This document shows, one piece after another, positions 27,028 through 34,933 of a stretch of 64,000 nucleotides of DNA. A program made the translations under genes and the position numbers. Position 1 is the stretch's first letter. The number at the start of each line of letters is the position of its first letter. The stretch comes from Deltaproteobacteria bacterium (lineage in GTDB: Bacteria > Desulfobacterota > Desulfobacteria > Desulfobacterales > Desulfosarcinaceae): NCBI GenBank assembly GCA_021824175.1, contig JAKALP010000009.1, positions 1 through 64,000 of the forward strand, in the 5' to 3' direction. Below the pieces are notes generated by a model that made no database searches, was not told the origin of the DNA, and saw only the letters and a program-made list of their open reading frames with translations.

Positions 27028-28089
27028 ATGGCCATGAGAGTTAAAAACCGCACCCTAAAGCGATTGGGCGCCTTTGCCATATGGCTGGCCTTGGTGTTGG
27101 TCGCCCATTCGCAAGCATATGCCTCGGACGTCGGCAATTGCCTGTTGTGCCACAAATATCCAGGTTTGAGCCGCATTGATGAAAATGGCAAATACCGGCT
27201 GCTCTATGTCAGCGAAGAGACGTTCAATCGAAGCATCCACGCCAAAGTCCAGTGCGAAGGCTGCCACACCGATATCAAGAAGATTCCCCACGATCCGGCC
27301 AAGAAAGTCGACTGCCTGACCCAATGCCACATCATTGAGCCCACCAGCGAACAAAAATTCTCCCATAAGGGCGTCGAGGAGTTTCTGGAGCACAGTGTTC
27401 ACGGCCGCTATGATAAAAATGGCAACCTGAAAAAGTTTGCCGAAGATCTACCGACTTGCAAGGATTGCCACGACAACCCCATGTTCCGGCCGCTGTCATT
27501 CTTCAAGCGGGTGCGGCCGGGCATTTCCGATGCGGCCCTGGGCCGTTGCCGGGTGTGCCATTCCAAGGATGAATTTATCTACCGGTTTTATAACCACGTC
27601 ACCACCCGGTTGCACACCACCCGCAACCCTAAGAATATCGCCGAAGTGTGCGCCCGCTGCCATGATAACTCCGAGCTCATCGCCCGGCACGGGCTATCGT
27701 TCAAAGCGGTGGCGACCTACACCGAGACCTTTCACGGCAAGTCGGCCGAATATCTCAGCGAGCGGGTGCCCGACTGCCTCAACTGTCATGTGAAAAAGGG
27801 ACAATCCCCGCACCAGATGCTCAGCTATAAAGATCCCCAATCCTCTACTTACAAAGACAACAAACTGGCCGTGTGTCTGACGGAAGAGTGCCATCCCAGC
27901 GCCGGCGCGAAGTTGGCGGACTACAATCCGCACCCCAATTTCGATCGCAAACAAAATCCCCGGCAATTCTATTTCACGGCTTTTTTCATCTTGTTGACCG
28001 GCGGGACGTTGTTGCCCCTGATGTTGGTCATGTTCCTGGATCTGCTCAGAACCATGTTCCCCCATGCATCCCTATTACGGAAGAAGTAG
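27028..28089 (+). CDS. octaheme cytochrome c with C-terminal anchor (module copy 2)
   Basis: 353 residues from the ATG at 27028 (AAGGA about 15 bases upstream; earlier ATG at 26971 has no site). Signal peptide ends AQAYA-S type; heme sites CLLCH, CEGCH, CLTQCH (CX3CH), CKDCH, CRVCH, CARCH, CLNCH and CLTEECH (CX4CH); then a C-terminal helix (about 310-335). Extra conserved histidines occur in SIHAKVQC, FSHKG, HSVHGR, HVTTRLH and TFHGKS. Homologous over its length to copies 1 and 3. First gene of the right operon, three bases before cytochrome b. Likely relays electrons between the membrane cytochrome b and periplasmic carriers. Confidence 0.88.
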   Translation: MAMRVKNRTLKRLGAFAIWLALVLVAHSQAYASDVGNCLLCHKYPGLSRIDENGKYRLLYVSEETFNRSIHAKVQCEGCHTDIKKIPHDPAKKVDCLTQCHIIEPTSEQKFSHKGVEEFLEHSVHGRYDKNGNLKKFAEDLPTCKDCHDNPMFRPLSFFKRVRPGISDAALGRCRVCHSKDEFIYRFYNHVTTRLHTTRNPKNIAEVCARCHDNSELIARHGLSFKAVATYTETFHGKSAEYLSERVPDCLNCHVKKGQSPHQMLSYKDPQSSTYKDNKLAVCLTEECHPSAGAKLADYNPHPNFDRKQNPRQFYFTAFFILLTGGTLLPLMLVMFLDLLRTMFPHASLLRKK

Positions 28090-28092
28090 GCC

Positions 28093-28941
28093 ATGGAAAA
28101 GCAATTCACCATAAAGATCAAAAATGGCAGGAAGTATTTCTATCGCTTTTCGCTCAACCAGCGCTTTCAGCATATTTTCTTATTTTCGACCGTCATCACC
28201 CTGGTGTTGACCGGAATGCCGCTGAAATTTTACGATACCCGCTGGGCCAAGCCGCTCTATGCCATATTCGGTGGCATCAATTATACGCCGGTCGTGCATA
28301 AGGTCGCCGGTGTTTTGCTGCTGATGTTGTTCGTCTATCACATCGGCTATCTGATCTATAATTTTACGGTCGACGAAGTAAAACCACTCAAAGCCGCCGG
28401 GCGACTCAACCTGCCAAGTCTTCTGCAGGCCATCATGCGACAGCCCATGATGCCTCAATGGCGCGACGCCAAAGAGATTTTGCAATTGATGAAATATCTT
28501 TTCTTCCTGACGCCCGAAAGGGTTGCCGGCGATAAATACACCTGGAAAGAGAAATTCGACTACTGGGCGCCCTTCTGGGGTATTGTGATCATCGGTTCGT
28601 CGGGGCTTATCCGCTGGCAAAAAGAGCTTTTCTCCCACCTGTTTTCCGGTGAATTGATTAATTACGCCGTCATCGCCCACGGGGATGAAGCCCTGCTGGC
28701 CGCCCTGTTCCTGTTTATCTGGCATTTTTATAACGTTCATCTATCCACCATGGTTTTTCCCATGGGTACCGTTTTTTTGACTGGTTATCTGTCCGAAGAG
28801 ATGATGATTCATGAACATTACGGCCAGTATGTGGAAGTGATGAAACAGGCCGGGCTCGAACGCGAAATCCAGCCCTTGCCGGGAAGCGGGGATCAACACC
28901 GCGCAAGAGGGCCGGAGACCGCCGCGCCAGTGGGGTACTAA
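28093..28941 (+). CDS. four-helix cytochrome b subunit (module copy 2)
   Basis: 282 residues, four transmembrane helices with candidate heme b ligands: FQHIFLFSTVITLVLTG (helix 1), VVHKVAGVLLLMLFVYHIGYL (helix 2), and AHGDEALLAALFLFIWHFYNVHL (helix 4). The central loop carries EILQLMKYLFFLTPERVAGDKYTWKEKFDYW, the counterpart of the loops in copies 1 and 3. Three bases separate it from the octaheme gene and four from the triheme gene, so the three products are presumably made together. Inferred to exchange electrons with menaquinone. The C-terminal 30 residues are polar and variable. Confidence 0.88.
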   Translation: MEKQFTIKIKNGRKYFYRFSLNQRFQHIFLFSTVITLVLTGMPLKFYDTRWAKPLYAIFGGINYTPVVHKVAGVLLLMLFVYHIGYLIYNFTVDEVKPLKAAGRLNLPSLLQAIMRQPMMPQWRDAKEILQLMKYLFFLTPERVAGDKYTWKEKFDYWAPFWGIVIIGSSGLIRWQKELFSHLFSGELINYAVIAHGDEALLAALFLFIWHFYNVHLSTMVFPMGTVFLTGYLSEEMMIHEHYGQYVEVMKQAGLEREIQPLPGSGDQHRARGPETAAPVGY

Positions 28942-28945
28942 TCGG

Positions 28946-29824
28946 ATGAAAAAGATCGTTTCAAGGCTGTATATTTTGATGTTGCTTGGACTGACGGTGG
29001 TATGGACCGTCATGATTTGGAATTTGACCTTTGCGCATTTGTATAAAGGCGATTCCCATGAGGTGCAGACCGCCAAAGACCCAGGTCGTGAGCAGCCCAA
29101 ACCAGTGGAGGGCAAGGCCGCCTTTCAAAAACAAATCCTGGACAGTGAAAAAACGGTCAAGCTTTATCTTGGTTATCAAGTGCTTGAGCAAAAGCAGTTG
29201 TTGGGCCATTTTCATATCGTCGATATCCAATTGAAGCCCGATACCCGCAACTACTGCATCAGCTGCCATGGGGATATTCCCCATGACAAATTCAAGGATT
29301 TGAGGGCCTTCGGCAATATGCACGCTTCTTTCATCGCTTGCCAGACGTGTCATATCCGGCTCGAAGGCGATCAAGCCACTCACATCTTCAAATGGTACGA
29401 CCGGGCCACGGGCCAAATCGTCCCCAGCCCGGTAAAGGATGGCGCCTTGCCCGGGACCTACAATGCCAAGATCATTCCATTCGAACGCGTGGATGGGGCC
29501 TTGCAGCGCATCGATTCCCAGGCCAGGATCGATTTTGCGGCCGAATACCGCAAACAGGAGCAGTCTTTGTCCGAGGTGCAGAAATCCAAGGCCAAGAAGA
29601 TCATCCACCAACAGGTCAGCAAACAACCCTACATGTGCGAGAGCTGCCACGTGCAGCAAGGGTCATTGCTGCCCTTTGAAGAACTTGGATATTCCAAGCA
29701 ACGCATTGATGCCTTTGTAGGGACCGAAGTGATCGGGATGATAAAGAATTATACTCAGTTTTATCTTCCCCATATATTGGAACCGGGCATCGGCAGCCAT
29801 GAACCTGAAAAGAAGGTCCAATAG
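28946..29824 (+). CDS. membrane-anchored triheme cytochrome c (module copy 2)
   Basis: 292 residues: N-terminal anchor (about 8-30), a charged linker, then HFHIVDIQLKP, CISCHGDIPHDKFKDLRAFGNMHASFIACQTCH and, near the end, CESCHVQQGSLLPFEELGYSKQRIDAFVG with a tail YTQFYLPHIL. Three CXXCH motifs. The order and spacing match copies 1 and 3, including the block that links hemes 1 and 2. Belongs to the right operon with cytochrome b upstream and another octaheme gene 18 bases downstream. Confidence 0.86.
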   Translation: MKKIVSRLYILMLLGLTVVWTVMIWNLTFAHLYKGDSHEVQTAKDPGREQPKPVEGKAAFQKQILDSEKTVKLYLGYQVLEQKQLLGHFHIVDIQLKPDTRNYCISCHGDIPHDKFKDLRAFGNMHASFIACQTCHIRLEGDQATHIFKWYDRATGQIVPSPVKDGALPGTYNAKIIPFERVDGALQRIDSQARIDFAAEYRKQEQSLSEVQKSKAKKIIHQQVSKQPYMCESCHVQQGSLLPFEELGYSKQRIDAFVGTEVIGMIKNYTQFYLPHILEPGIGSHEPEKKVQ

Positions 29825-29842
29825 CATTGATGGTGGAATAGC

Positions 29843-31024
29843 ATGAGGATGCGAGATACACGGCGGTCTGGCAGTTATGCGGCTTTTAAGATCATGCTGG
29901 CGTTATTGGCCGCTGCGCTTGCTTTCCCCCTCACAGCATTCAGTGCCGGCGGAGAGATTCGCACCGATACCGAAAATTGTCTGATATGCCACCGCTACCC
30001 TGGTATGGGCCGATTTGACGAAGCAGGCGTCAAACGCATTTACTACATCAATGAAATGAAATTCGCCAACTCCGTGCATGGCAAACTCAAATGCACCAAC
30101 TGCCACGTGGGCTTGGACAAAATCCCGCATACCGATATTCGCAAAGTGGACTGCACCACCCAGTGCCATCTGAAGGAACCCTCCACGGAGCGGGAGTTCT
30201 CCCATACCAACATGGTGGAAAAATACAATCACAGCGTGCACGGCAACAGCGATCCGAATAATCCCAAACCCTTTCCCGAAGATCTGCCGACCTGCACCTA
30301 CTGCCATGACAACAGTATCCGCAGCCCACTGGAAGGGGTGTGGGGAACCAGCCAGGCCCTGGCCAACGAAACCTTATCGCGGTGCGTGGGTTGTCATACC
30401 AAGGATCATTGGGCCCAGAATTACTACCTGCATGTCACCCATCGCATGCGCCATCTGCGCTCCCAGGCCGAGATTATCAAGTTATGCACGAGCTGCCATG
30501 AAGACAGCGAAAAGATGAGTCGCCACGGTCTGGATTCCATCGCGACCTTCAAAGACACCTTTCATTGGAATTTGGTCAAGTTCAAGGTGAAAGACGCGCC
30601 GGATTGCATCAGTTGCCATGTGCCCATCGGATTTACTACCCACGACATTCGGCCAAAATATGATCAAGCTTCCTCGGTGAACAAACGCAACCGGGTTAAC
30701 ACGTGTAGCAATCAGGGCGGCATCCAGAGCTGTCACCCTGGGGCCACCGATGATTTCGCCGGCGGCCGCGTGCACGCCTATGGCACCAAAGCTCAGTTGG
30801 TGGTGGACGGTGCCCAGAGTATTGCCGTGGAGGCCGATGAATCCTTGCTTTCCGAGCGGGCGCGTCGCGATATGTCCGAACGAGAGATCATGAATTTCAA
30901 AATTCTCTCTTATATTCGTTTGTTTTATAAGATCCTGATCCCCATGGTTATCGGGTTTATGGTGTGCCATCAGACGCTTGATCTTCTGGCCACCTTGCGA
31001 AAGAACCGCCATAACTCCCATTAA
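29843..31024 (+). CDS. octaheme cytochrome c with C-terminal anchor (module copy 3)
   Basis: 393 residues: signal peptide (about 1-34), heme sites CLICH, CTNCH, CTTQCH (CX3CH), CTYCH, CVGCH, CTSCH, CISCH and CSNQGGIQSCH (CX8CH), and a C-terminal helix (about 355-378). Distal-type histidines as in copies 1 and 2 (SVHGKLKC, FSHTN, HSVHGN, HVTHRMRH). About 40 residues longer than copy 2, mostly between the last heme site and the anchor. The CX8CH site occupies the place of CX4CH in copy 2 and CX2CH in copy 1. Starts the second module of the right operon. Confidence 0.87.
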   Translation: MRMRDTRRSGSYAAFKIMLALLAAALAFPLTAFSAGGEIRTDTENCLICHRYPGMGRFDEAGVKRIYYINEMKFANSVHGKLKCTNCHVGLDKIPHTDIRKVDCTTQCHLKEPSTEREFSHTNMVEKYNHSVHGNSDPNNPKPFPEDLPTCTYCHDNSIRSPLEGVWGTSQALANETLSRCVGCHTKDHWAQNYYLHVTHRMRHLRSQAEIIKLCTSCHEDSEKMSRHGLDSIATFKDTFHWNLVKFKVKDAPDCISCHVPIGFTTHDIRPKYDQASSVNKRNRVNTCSNQGGIQSCHPGATDDFAGGRVHAYGTKAQLVVDGAQSIAVEADESLLSERARRDMSEREIMNFKILSYIRLFYKILIPMVIGFMVCHQTLDLLATLRKNRHNSH

Positions 31025-31058
31025 AGTGTCGCGGGGAACTTGGTGGAGGGTCATGTCC

Positions 31059-31820
31059 ATGCAAACTAGTAATACCGAAAACACAACAATGGCGCTTTCG
31101 GCCGGGCCGCCGGATGACGGCCAAGAGCCGCTCTATTTCATTCGTCTCAACCGATCAGAGAAGATCCAGCATTTACTGCTCATGATCAGTTTCGTGGTGT
31201 TGGTCATCACCGGCTTTATGCTCAAATTGCCGGAGACCATAGTACAGAAGATCGGGCCTGTGGGTGAAACGCTTTTCTTCTATCGCAGTCTGCTGCATCG
31301 CATTGCCGGAACCGTGATGATTGCCGTCAGCGCCTATCATCTATTTTACCTCGCGCTTTATGAAGCGGGCCGGCGCTGGCTGGTGGATATGCTGCCCCAG
31401 TTCAAGGACCTCAAGGATCTGATTCAAAATCTCATGTACTATGTCAAGCTGCGCGATAGACATCCTGAATTCGACCGGTTTTCCTACATGCATAAAATGG
31501 AGTATTGGGCGCTGGTGGCCGGTACTACCCTGATGTCCCTGTCCGGCCTGTTGCTCTGGACCGAGTGGCGCTGGAGTAAATTCGTTCTGGATGTGGCCGC
31601 GGTCGTCCATGGCATGGAGGCCGTGCTGGCCTGTCTGGCCATTATGGTGTGGCACATGTATGAAATCCACTTGAAACCGCATAAGTCGCCCATGGACAAG
31701 GTATGGCTGACGGGCTGCATTGATGAGGCCGAGATGAAAGAAGAACATCCTTTGCACTATCAGAAGATTATGGCTGACAGTGCCCTTCAACATATTTATA
31801 TAGTCAGGCCGCCGCGATGA
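31059..31820 (+). CDS. four-helix cytochrome b subunit (module copy 3)
   Basis: 253 residues from the ATG at 31059, eight bases after GGAGGG; in-frame ATGs at 31053 and 30978 fit the ribosome site less well and the latter lies inside the previous gene. Four helices with IQHLLLMISFVVLVITGF, LLHRIAGTVMIAVSAYHLFYL and VHGMEAVLACLAIMVWHMYEIHL supplying candidate heme b histidines. The loop DLIQNLMYYVKLRDRHPEFDRFSYMHKMEYW matches the other copies. Its stop overlaps the start of the triheme gene by four bases (ATGA). Confidence 0.88.
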   Translation: MQTSNTENTTMALSAGPPDDGQEPLYFIRLNRSEKIQHLLLMISFVVLVITGFMLKLPETIVQKIGPVGETLFFYRSLLHRIAGTVMIAVSAYHLFYLALYEAGRRWLVDMLPQFKDLKDLIQNLMYYVKLRDRHPEFDRFSYMHKMEYWALVAGTTLMSLSGLLLWTEWRWSKFVLDVAAVVHGMEAVLACLAIMVWHMYEIHLKPHKSPMDKVWLTGCIDEAEMKEEHPLHYQKIMADSALQHIYIVRPPR

Positions 31821-32620
31821 AGACAACCCATTTGGATCAAAAACTCGCCAAGGTTCGCCTGCGATTGGCCAAGATTCTGCTGATCGTGCCCATGGTGGTG
31901 TTTGGCCTCTGGTTGCTCAAACTGGTCTACCTGCCCAATGTGGGAAGCGGAAAAGCCGGTACCCTGCGGTCTTCCACGGCGGACGGCGGTATTTTCGTCA
32001 AGATCTTGAGTGATCAGCAGTTGGTGCCGCGCGGCCATTTTCATATGGTGGACGAACATGTCAGCGCCCAGGAAACCTATCAAGTACTTTGCCTGAATTG
32101 CCATGGGACCTATCCTCACCGCAAGGAGAAGAAGACGCGCGCGGTGCTCAATTTCCATGGCGGCATCATGGATTGCACGGTGTGCCATGTGCGCAAAGAT
32201 CCTGCCCATCAAGAGCGGTACCTGGTTTGGCTAAACCATCAAACCGGCCAGACTTCCACCCATGTGGAAGGCGGATTTGGAAAATATCCGGCCAAAATCG
32301 CGCTGGTCAAGATGGGCGCGGAGAGCAAGCCGGTGCTGGTGCAACCGGTCAGCGAGGGCGAAGCCAAGGCGTTTTTAAAACTCAAAGAGCAGTTTACTCC
32401 TGATCAGATGGCCCGGGCCAAAATCAAGCTGCACGAGGGCTTATCCCAAAAGCCGGTGTTTTGCACCGAATGTCATAAAAAGGATGGGTATTTGAATTTC
32501 TCCGATTTGGGATTTGCCCCAAACCGCGTGGATAACCTGACCTCCAATGAAATCGCCCGCATGATCGAAAACTACGAAACCTTTTATATCCCCAAGGAGA
32601 TCGATTTTACCGGGCAATAG
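31817..32620 (+). CDS. membrane-anchored triheme cytochrome c (module copy 3)
   Basis: 267 residues: anchor helix (about 15-36), then GHFHMVDEH, CLNCHGTYPHRKEKKTRAVLNFHGGIMDCTVCH and, near the C-terminus, CTECHKKDGYLNFSDLGFAPNRVDNLT with a tail YETFYIPKE. Three CXXCH sites. Translationally coupled to cytochrome b. It closes the second module of the right operon; 116 non-coding bases then lead to the sensor kinase, so read-through expression of the regulators from the cytochrome promoter is possible. Confidence 0.87.
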   Translation: MKTTHLDQKLAKVRLRLAKILLIVPMVVFGLWLLKLVYLPNVGSGKAGTLRSSTADGGIFVKILSDQQLVPRGHFHMVDEHVSAQETYQVLCLNCHGTYPHRKEKKTRAVLNFHGGIMDCTVCHVRKDPAHQERYLVWLNHQTGQTSTHVEGGFGKYPAKIALVKMGAESKPVLVQPVSEGEAKAFLKLKEQFTPDQMARAKIKLHEGLSQKPVFCTECHKKDGYLNFSDLGFAPNRVDNLTSNEIARMIENYETFYIPKEIDFTGQ

Positions 32621-32736
32621 GGGCAAACGGACCAACGGCTCCCCGATTTCATTTCTTGCCACAATCTCTATTTATTAGGTAAAGTTACCGTAAGCGACAG
32701 GCCTATGAAGCGTAACCTTTTCAGCGAATAGGTTCT

Positions 32737-34929
32737 ATGAAAAAGCGGATCATTATCATTTTGAGCATCATTGTGGCGCTCTTTTTGGTGGGTGGGATCT
32801 ACATCATCACCACCATTGAGTCGGCCACCTCGCGTCTGGACCGTCTGATCACCATGCACCGGGTTGAAATCCTGCGGGAGCATCTGCTGATCGGCATCCA
32901 TAAGGTCCAATCCAATCTGCTGCTCATCAACACGCTGTTTGCCAGCGATGCGGATACGATTTCTTCCAATATCAACCATGTATCCAAGCTTTCCACCACT
33001 TGTCTGGAATGCCACCATAAAGCATCCGAGCAGAAACGCCTGGACCAGATCATCCGTGATATCCAAACCATCGGCACTCATATCCGGCAGGGGCTGGAGG
33101 CCCAGATGCCGGATGAAAGCCTTAAAATCCGTGAAATGTCTTATCAGCAGCTGGTGGTCTTAGAAACCCAGGTTGAAGGAATCGTGCACATCGCCAGCGC
33201 CAAGTTGGAGCGAGAAACCAATCTCGCCATTGAAGATATCGGCCGGTCCAAAAAGATTCTCTACGCCCTGGTGGGCTTGACTCCCCTGGTGGCCGGCGCG
33301 CTGGCATTTCTCTTTCTTCGCGCCATGACCGAGCCCATCGAGCGGCTTTTGGAAGCCACCCGCAAACTCAAAAGCGGCCATCTGGATTACCACATTGAAG
33401 TAATGAATAATGAATTTGGCGAGGTGGCCACCTCCTTCAACCAGATGTCCGACGCTCTGAAAAAGCAAATGCTTCAAATCAAAGAGAGCGAGACCCGCTA
33501 TCGCATGTTATTTGAAAGCGCCGGCGACGCGATCTTCATTCTGGAGGCCCAAGGCGAGGCGCGGGGTAGAATCGTGGACGCCAACCAGGCCGCGGCCCAA
33601 ATGCACGGATACACCCGGGAGGAGATGTCGCGGCTCCACATTGAAGACCTTGACGTGCCCCAGGATGCGGCCCTGGTCAATGACCGCATTCAACGCATGC
33701 TCAACGGCGAATGGATCAAGGCGGAGGTCGGTCATCGCCGCAAGGACGGCAGTGTGTTCCCGGTTGAAATCAGCGCCGGACTGATGGACCTGGAGGGGCA
33801 TCGATATATCCTGGCCTTTGATCGCGATGTAACCGAGCGTAAAGAAATGGAAGACATGTTGCGGAAATCGGAGCAGGAGTGGGCCGATACTTTCGATACT
33901 ATTACGGATATGATCACCTTGCATGATATGGACTACAATATTGTCAAATCCAATAAGGCCGCCCAACAGCTCCTGGGATTGCCGCGGGAGGAAGGCGTCG
34001 GCACTAAATGCTATCAGTACTATCACGGCAAGCAGACCTTGCCCGAGGATTGTCCGACTTGCGCCACGGTGAAGACCGGTCGGGCGGCATCCTTTGATCT
34101 TTTTGAACCCCATTTGGGCAAGCTGCTGGAGATCAGGTCCATACCGCGTTTCGGCGCGGACGGGCAGATGATCGGCGTGATTCACGTGGCGCGGGACATC
34201 TCCGAACGCAAACGCATGGAAGAGAGCCTGCAACGGGCCGAACAAATGAAGCTGGTGGGGGAGTGGGCCACGGCCCTGGCGCATGAGATCAAAAATCCAT
34301 TGGCCGGCATTAAAGTCTCCGTGGAAGTATTGAGTGAAGAACTGGCCACTGATGAGGATCGCAACGTGGCCCAAAAAGCGGTCCAGGAGATTAAGCGCAT
34401 CGAGCAGCTCATCAAAAGTCTGCTCAATTTCGCCAAGCCGCCTGAACCGCAACTAAGCCGGACCGACGTTAATGAACTGGTGGATAAGACCACGGATTTC
34501 GCCCTGAAACATCCGTCCCAGGTGGCTGATCAGAACGTGACCATCGAGGTCGCAAAAGCCCTGGAACCCAATATGCCCCAAATTGTGGTGGACCCGATGC
34601 AGCTGCAGCAAATTCTTCTCAATTTGCTGCTCAACAGCATTGAAGCAATGCCCGACGGCGGCCGGTTAACGGTCGCAACTCAATATGATCAAAAAGCGCG
34701 CACGGTTGCGGTGGAGATTGCCGATACCGGCGCCGGCATTGCCGCCGATGATTTTGAAAAGATCTTTCAGCCATTTTTTACTACCAAAAAGAAGGGCAGC
34801 GGGCTGGGTTTGGCCATTACCAAACGCCTGGTGGAACAAAACGAGGGGCGCATCTCCGTGGCCAGTGAGATGGGGCGGGGCGCCACCTTCACGATTGTCT
34901 TTCCTGTTCGCAATGAAGTAGGGGGCTGA
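32737..34929 (+). CDS. PAS sensor histidine kinase with a periplasmic c-heme motif
   Basis: 730 residues. Helix 1 (about 6-27), periplasmic domain (28-172) containing C89-L-E-C-H93 followed by another His, helix 2 (about 174-194), HAMP (about 195-250), two PAS domains (about 255-370 and 375-500), HisKA with H-box ALAHEIKNPLAG (His near 516) and an HATPase (NLLLNSIEAMPDGG, ADTGAGIAADD, KGSGLGLAI). The CXXCH faces the periplasm, where cytochrome c maturation occurs, so covalent heme is plausible and would let the kinase report on periplasmic redox state. The second PAS also has a CxxC-containing cysteine cluster (C425 region, DCPTC). Four bases before the response regulator gene, hence a pair. 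Confidence 0.9.
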   Translation: MKKRIIIILSIIVALFLVGGIYIITTIESATSRLDRLITMHRVEILREHLLIGIHKVQSNLLLINTLFASDADTISSNINHVSKLSTTCLECHHKASEQKRLDQIIRDIQTIGTHIRQGLEAQMPDESLKIREMSYQQLVVLETQVEGIVHIASAKLERETNLAIEDIGRSKKILYALVGLTPLVAGALAFLFLRAMTEPIERLLEATRKLKSGHLDYHIEVMNNEFGEVATSFNQMSDALKKQMLQIKESETRYRMLFESAGDAIFILEAQGEARGRIVDANQAAAQMHGYTREEMSRLHIEDLDVPQDAALVNDRIQRMLNGEWIKAEVGHRRKDGSVFPVEISAGLMDLEGHRYILAFDRDVTERKEMEDMLRKSEQEWADTFDTITDMITLHDMDYNIVKSNKAAQQLLGLPREEGVGTKCYQYYHGKQTLPEDCPTCATVKTGRAASFDLFEPHLGKLLEIRSIPRFGADGQMIGVIHVARDISERKRMEESLQRAEQMKLVGEWATALAHEIKNPLAGIKVSVEVLSEELATDEDRNVAQKAVQEIKRIEQLIKSLLNFAKPPEPQLSRTDVNELVDKTTDFALKHPSQVADQNVTIEVAKALEPNMPQIVVDPMQLQQILLNLLLNSIEAMPDGGRLTVATQYDQKARTVAVEIADTGAGIAADDFEKIFQPFFTTKKKGSGLGLAITKRLVEQNEGRISVASEMGRGATFTIVFPVRNEVGG

Positions 34930-34933
34930 TCGC

